DNA of 64,000 bases. It comes from an uncultured bacterium. Its GTDB lineage: Bacteria; Muiribacteriota; Ozemobacteria; Ozemobacterales; Ozemobacteraceae. A program made the translations under genes and the position numbers. Below the pieces are notes generated by a model, which was given only the letters and a program-made list of their open reading frames with translations, made no database searches and was not told the DNA's origin. Location of the stretch: contig CALEDQ010000004.1 in assembly GCA_937949615.1 (NCBI GenBank), forward strand, positions 310,001 to 374,000, in the 5' to 3' direction. Of the stretch, positions 60,107 through 64,000 are shown piece by piece (positions within the stretch are counted from its first letter, which is position 1; every line of letters starts with the position of its first letter).

Positions 60107-60954
60107 TCCTGGGCCTGGGCTTCCTGAATTTCTTTGAGCGTTTTACCGTTCTTGGTTTTCCATGCAGTGCGCCCATTGGCAGAACGGCCCAGAACTACTC
60201 CGGCAGCGGTTGATGGTGAGTTGAACAGATAATCCTGAGTGAAGACGTAATCATCGCCAGCAGCTTTCAACACACCATTTTCAACTAAAACTGCCCGCAA
60301 AAGCTTTATATAATGACCGCAAGACGGTGATTCAGCTTTCGAAGATCCGCTGTCAGACTTTACTACGAAACCATCTGAAGTTTCCTGGCCCTCGGCCTTT
60401 ATGCCCTTTCCTGACAGATAAAGAGTTTTACCGCTTTGAGGTGAGCTTGCGGCTGCGGAAAACACACTCAGACCCAACAACGGACAGCACAGCAGAATCT
60501 CAGACAGAAAACCCTCGGCATCAGCAGCGTCAGCTTCTGACAGTGAAGGCAAAGTCGGAACATTGCCGTTATCGAGCAGGCATCTTTTTGCTTTGGTTGC
60601 CAGTTCAACCAGGCGTGACTCCAGAAACTGAACATGGGCCTTGTTGAGATTTTCGTCTTTACTGGTAAAGGCGATGCAGCTGGTCCAGAAGTCTTTTTTG
60701 GCCGCGTGCTGTTCAAGTCTGGGCTTTATCGGGTCGCCTTCGCCGACGTAAATGCGCTGTAAACTGGACTCTTCGGCCGGGCCGACCAGAATATAAACCC
60801 CGGTGCGCGAAACTTCACGGCGCTGCCGGGCTTCCACCATCAGGGCCCTGGGAATAACAATTCCCGCCCCGCTCCAGTTCGATTTCTCGATAGTGCGCAA
60901 TCCGTCAGGATCACCACCTGGCAGAAATATCTTGATTGAATACGGTCTTTTCAT
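60103..60954 (-). CDS. GIY-YIG nuclease-like protein with DUF4357 domain
   Basis: The 283-residue protein has a GIY-YIG domain (about 50-110; GVYILVGP and LQRIYVGEGDPIKPRLEQH). A helical middle and a C-terminal DUF4357-type domain (about 235-283; VVLGRSANGRTAWKTKNGKTLKEIQ) follow. Such genes recur next to type I systems, but their role is unclear. It overlaps hsdS and the microprotein gene by 4 nt each, so it is translationally coupled in the operon. Confidence 0.88.
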   Translation of the reverse strand: MKRPYSIKIFLPGGDPDGLRTIEKSNWSGAGIVIPRALMVEARQRREVSRTGVYILVGPAEESSLQRIYVGEGDPIKPRLEQHAAKKDFWTSCIAFTSKDENLNKAHVQFLESRLVELATKAKRCLLDNGNVPTLPSLSEADAADAEGFLSEILLCCPLLGLSVFSAAASSPQSGKTLYLSGKGIKAEGQETSDGFVVKSDSGSSKAESPSCGHYIKLLRAVLVENGVLKAAGDDYVFTQDYLFNSPSTAAGVVLGRSANGRTAWKTKNGKTLKEIQEAQAQE

Positions 60955-62294
60955 ACGCCAGCCACCTCTTTCATGGCCTCGGGCACGCTCAACTCACCAC
61001 TCAGCAACTTCGGCAACAGCGTATCGCGCAGGTTGGCGAGGGTGCAGGATTCTTTGCGGAGTTGGAGACACTCCCTCAGAAGCGGCTGGACTACGCGCTC
61101 AAAGCCTTCAAGGATTCCATCCGGCGGCTGCAAAATCGAAATTTGGCGAAGGTGCATAGGGCCGAAGTTCAATTGCACGCTACCCGCCGCCAACGCGAAC
61201 ATTTCAGCAAGGAAGTATTCCGACTGAAGGAAGCCCCAGACATACCCAAGGCCAACAGCGCCAAACCCGCGCATCCGAATAATCGACGTGTTGAGCATGA
61301 CGGGCAGATGGTCAGCACGAACGATGGCAAGGCGCCCGAGTGTCCCGGAGGTGGAAATCACTATGTCATCCGTTTGCAGCGCAAAGTGTCTGTATGTCTT
61401 TTCGAACTCCTCAAGGCTGATGCAGTTCGCTTTCGCAATGTCCAAGTCGCCGTCTACGATACAACGGATATTGAGGAACTTCATTCCTTCGTCGCGGTAT
61501 TGCCAATTCCTCAACCCGGGCCCCTCTAGGAAGTCTATGGCTTCGGGCAATCCAATGACCTTCCATCCCTTCGGAATGTGTCCGAGCGGTGAGTCTTCCA
61601 AGTGCTCGGGGAAGAGGGCGGCAGTGGCGGCGTCCATGCCCGCGGGCTGGCGACCGTCGAGTTTGGCCCTGACCGGGTCGAAATCGACAAACCAGCTCTT
61701 GAACAACGCCCGCGCCATCGCTTCAAGCGTCACATTCATCTTCCGGTTAAGCTCGATCTTATCATCCAGCGTCCCCAGCACATGCGCAATCGCCTTCTGC
61801 TCTGTAAAAGTTGGCAACTCAATTGGGGCACCGAGAATCTGAGAAGGCGAGAGATTTGCTTGACCTCCTGAGCTTGTAGCAATCGCGATGAATTCGTTCT
61901 GGTAGAACTGAGAACTTAGTGAAAACGCGAAGAATCTCGAATAAATCTCAGCTCCCCTCTTCGGACGTAGAATTCCAACACGTTGATTAAGCAGAAATGG
62001 TCCGTCCTCATTAAATTGTGCAACCTTACCAACCCAAGTGTCGGGAGAACCGTCGAAGCGATTACCCGACATTGTGATTAACAAGTCGCCCTTTTGAACT
62101 ATCTTATCGCTGCGGGTTTTTAGGAAATCAGCAGAAACATAGCTCAAGTCATCCAAGAGCATCCGGTTGGCTTTTACGTTCTTGATTTTGATGACGGGAA
62201 TTCCGTTCTCAAGGAATTCACCGCTCTTAAATGCATACCCCCCTACCAAGTCAAAGATATCACCAATTCGAGCAGTTTCCCATTCAGCCGCCAT
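60951..62294 (-). CDS. hsdS: Type I specificity subunit S (HsdS)
   Basis: The 447-residue protein has two target-recognition domains (about 8-165 and 240-395), each followed by a helical conserved region (TFTEQKAIAHVLGTLDDKIELNRKMN and LRKESCTLANLRDTLLPKLLSGELSV). The two halves set the two parts of a bipartite recognition site. I start at ATG 62294 rather than a TTG six nt upstream. It overlaps hsdM by 11 nt. Sequence drift in target-recognition domains is normal. Confidence 0.94.
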   Translation of the reverse strand: MAAEWETARIGDIFDLVGGYAFKSGEFLENGIPVIKIKNVKANRMLLDDLSYVSADFLKTRSDKIVQKGDLLITMSGNRFDGSPDTWVGKVAQFNEDGPFLLNQRVGILRPKRGAEIYSRFFAFSLSSQFYQNEFIAIATSSGGQANLSPSQILGAPIELPTFTEQKAIAHVLGTLDDKIELNRKMNVTLEAMARALFKSWFVDFDPVRAKLDGRQPAGMDAATAALFPEHLEDSPLGHIPKGWKVIGLPEAIDFLEGPGLRNWQYRDEGMKFLNIRCIVDGDLDIAKANCISLEEFEKTYRHFALQTDDIVISTSGTLGRLAIVRADHLPVMLNTSIIRMRGFGAVGLGYVWGFLQSEYFLAEMFALAAGSVQLNFGPMHLRQISILQPPDGILEGFERVVQPLLRECLQLRKESCTLANLRDTLLPKLLSGELSVPEAMKEVAGV

Positions 62295-63849
62295 AACCAA
62301 GGCCTTTCAGATTTTTGCGAATTTCGGCTTCGAGCTTTGCAGACTCTGAGAACTGGGTGTTCAGTTCGGTGACGAGGCGGGTCATCTTTTCTTCGAAGGG
62401 TTCGTCGTCGGCTTCGACTTCTTCGGCACCGACGTAGCGGCCCGGTGTCAGCACGTAGCCATGACCGGCTATTTCGTCTGTTTTGGACGACTTGCAGAAT
62501 CCGGCGATGTCTTCATATTTGCTGGCAGCTTTTTCGCCTCTCCAGGCCTGGTAGGTCAATACGATTTTCTTAATATCTTCGTCGGTAAGTTCGCGATGAA
62601 CGCGGTCGACCAGCATACCCATCTTGCGGGCATCGATAAACAGAGTTTCACGATTTCTGCTGCGATAATGGCCGTTATTTTTATTTTTTGTCAAAAACCA
62701 CAGACATACCGGAATCTGCGTGCTGTAAAACAGCTGGCCGGGTAACGCTACCATGCAGTCGACGAGATCTGCTTCGACAATAGCTTTCCTGATATCGCCT
62801 TCGCCAGACTGATTCGATGACATGCTGCCATTAGCCAGAACGAAGCCTGCCATTCCATCAGGAGCCAGGTGATGAATAAAATGCTGCACCCAGGCATAGT
62901 TGGCGTTGCCTTTCGGCGGTGTGCCATATTTCCAGCGCACATCGTCATCGACGCGGTGCCAGTCTGAATCATTGAAAGGCGGATTTGCCAGCACGAACTG
63001 CGCCTTGAGATCTTTATGCAGATCGCGCCTGAAAGTATCGGCGTGTTCCGGGCCAAAATCGGCTTCGATACCACGAATTGCCAGGTTCATGATCGCCAGG
63101 CGCCGGGTGGTAGCGTTGCTTTCCTGACCGTAGATGCTGATATCGCCAATGCGACCACCGTGTTCGACGACGAACTTTTCCGACTGCACAAACATGCCGC
63201 CTGAACCACAGCAGGGGTCATATACGCGGCCCTTGTAAGGCCCGAGCATTTCTACGAGCAGCCTGACAATACATGACGGGGTATAGAACTGGCCGCCGTT
63301 CTTGCCTTCGGCACTGGCAAACTGGGTAATAAAATATTCATATACGCGCCCGAGCACGTCTTTTGCACGATTCGCAGCATCACCGAGGCCGATAGTGCCA
63401 ATAAGATCGATCAGCTCGCCGAGCCGGTGTTTGTCGAGGGCAGGACGGGCATAATCTTTTGGCAGCACGCCTTTCAATCTCGGGTTGTCACGCTCGATGG
63501 CTACCATGGCATCATCGACAGTTTTTCCGATTGTTGGCTGTTTGGCGTTGGCCTGCAGGTGTGACCAGCGGGCTTCTTTCGGCACCCAGAAAACATTTTC
63601 GGCGCGATATTCGTCGGCATCTTCCGGATCGGCACCAGCATAATCGCCTTCGCCGGCAAGCAGCTTCGCGCGCATTTCCTCGAATGAGTCTGAGATATAC
63701 TTCAAAAATATCAGACCGAGCACGACGTGCTTGTATTCAGCCGCATCCATGTTGTTGCGCAGTTTGTCTGCAGCCAGCCAGAGCTTGGCCTCAAAACCGA
63801 TATTTGCCGTAGATTCCCCGTTTGCTGCTTTTGCCTGTTTTTTTGCCAT
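62284..63849 (-). CDS. hsdM: Type I modification methylase subunit M (HsdM)
   Basis: The 521-residue adenine methylase has an N-terminal HsdM domain (LWLAADKLRNNMDAAEYKHVVLGLIFLKYISDSF). Motif I is YDPCCGSGGMF and motif IV is LANPPFNDSDW (NPPF), the N6-adenine signature. ATG 63849 has AGGA at 6-nt spacing. An ATG two codons earlier has none. It is the first gene of the hsd operon. Confidence 0.96.
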   Translation of the reverse strand: MAKKQAKAANGESTANIGFEAKLWLAADKLRNNMDAAEYKHVVLGLIFLKYISDSFEEMRAKLLAGEGDYAGADPEDADEYRAENVFWVPKEARWSHLQANAKQPTIGKTVDDAMVAIERDNPRLKGVLPKDYARPALDKHRLGELIDLIGTIGLGDAANRAKDVLGRVYEYFITQFASAEGKNGGQFYTPSCIVRLLVEMLGPYKGRVYDPCCGSGGMFVQSEKFVVEHGGRIGDISIYGQESNATTRRLAIMNLAIRGIEADFGPEHADTFRRDLHKDLKAQFVLANPPFNDSDWHRVDDDVRWKYGTPPKGNANYAWVQHFIHHLAPDGMAGFVLANGSMSSNQSGEGDIRKAIVEADLVDCMVALPGQLFYSTQIPVCLWFLTKNKNNGHYRSRNRETLFIDARKMGMLVDRVHRELTDEDIKKIVLTYQAWRGEKAASKYEDIAGFCKSSKTDEIAGHGYVLTPGRYVGAEEVEADDEPFEEKMTRLVTELNTQFSESAKLEAEIRKNLKGLGYGG

Positions 63850-63932
63850 GACCATTCCTGTTCTGTGAGCACGAAGACACCCTCAGCATGGCATCTCCCG
63901 TGCCAACCCCGTGTACGATTTTTTATATCTGC

Positions 63933-63961
63933 ATTGTACCAGCACATATTCAAGGCTGCAA
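63933..63961 (-). promoter_or_regulatory. Candidate hsd operon promoter
   Basis: The minus strand has TTGCAG (63956-63961), 17 bp and TACAAT (63933-63938), giving a start near 63926 and a leader of about 77 nt. No attR or terminal repeat is seen from here to the right edge. Confidence 0.5.
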
Positions 63962-64000
63962 GTTTTGTTTCCCCGGACCCAGCGTTGAATCTGCGGCATA

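Noticed and set aside
63856..64000. attR of the tRNA-Gln element at the right edge
   Set aside because: I looked for a copy of the tRNA 3' end here and in other gaps and found none.

Overview
The window comes from a bacterial chromosome of moderate GC. It carries tRNA genes, an ECF sigma factor, two-component proteins and a Gld-type ABC system. Secreted proteins with Sec signal peptides, CHASE-domain sensing and a parvulin domain fit a diderm, possibly from an uncultivated lineage. I cannot place it in a phylum from sequence alone. Many genes start with TTG or GTG behind good Shine-Dalgarno sites. One secreted protein appears to start at ATC.

Layout. (1) 1-9100: a complete type I-C CRISPR-Cas locus on the minus strand, in the order cas3, cas5c, cas8c (with an internal cas11c start), cas7c, cas4, cas1, cas2. 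A mazEF toxin-antitoxin pair with its own promoter follows, then the leader and a repeat array that runs off the left edge. (2) 9200-39800: chromosomal genes. These are a DMT exporter, two unknown membrane proteins, an LTA-synthase-like phosphotransferase, a CPA2 antiporter and a three-gene phosphorelay operon. Next come a TPR/helical-repeat secreted protein, a four-gene GldA/F/G-like ABC operon ending in an unusual DUF4340-parvulin fusion, an HDOD protein and secreted proteins. The block ends with a DUF1538 transporter and its P-II-like partner, a metallopeptidase, a CvpA-like protein and tRNA-Ser. (3) 40000-44400: an AT-richer island with a second LTA-synthase-like enzyme, a secreted protein and a TetR repressor surrounded by four copies of one 22-bp operator. 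(4) 44445-51200: tRNA-Leu, a DUF2971 protein, a B12-binding radical SAM protein, an ECF sigma/anti-sigma operon with very charged secreted proteins, and tRNA-Gln. (5) 51180 to the right edge: an integrated P4-like element in tRNA-Gln with integrase, AlpA-like regulator, putative primase and D5/SF3 helicase. On the opposite strand it, or an adjoining island, carries a type I restriction-modification operon: hsdM, hsdS, a GIY-YIG gene, a previously unlisted 51-residue heptad-repeat microprotein, and hsdR. The right attachment site is not in the window.

How the parts work together: the left end holds adaptive immunity and the right end innate (restriction) immunity. Each has a small extra gene embedded in its operon: mazEF in the CRISPR locus, and GIY-YIG plus the microprotein in the hsd locus. 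The most unusual items are the heptad-repeat microprotein between GIY-YIG and hsdR, the perfect hairpin separating cas7 from the adaptation genes, the TetR module with four operators and an apparently leaderless repressor mRNA, the DUF4340-parvulin fusion, and the ATC-initiated transglutaminase-like protein.
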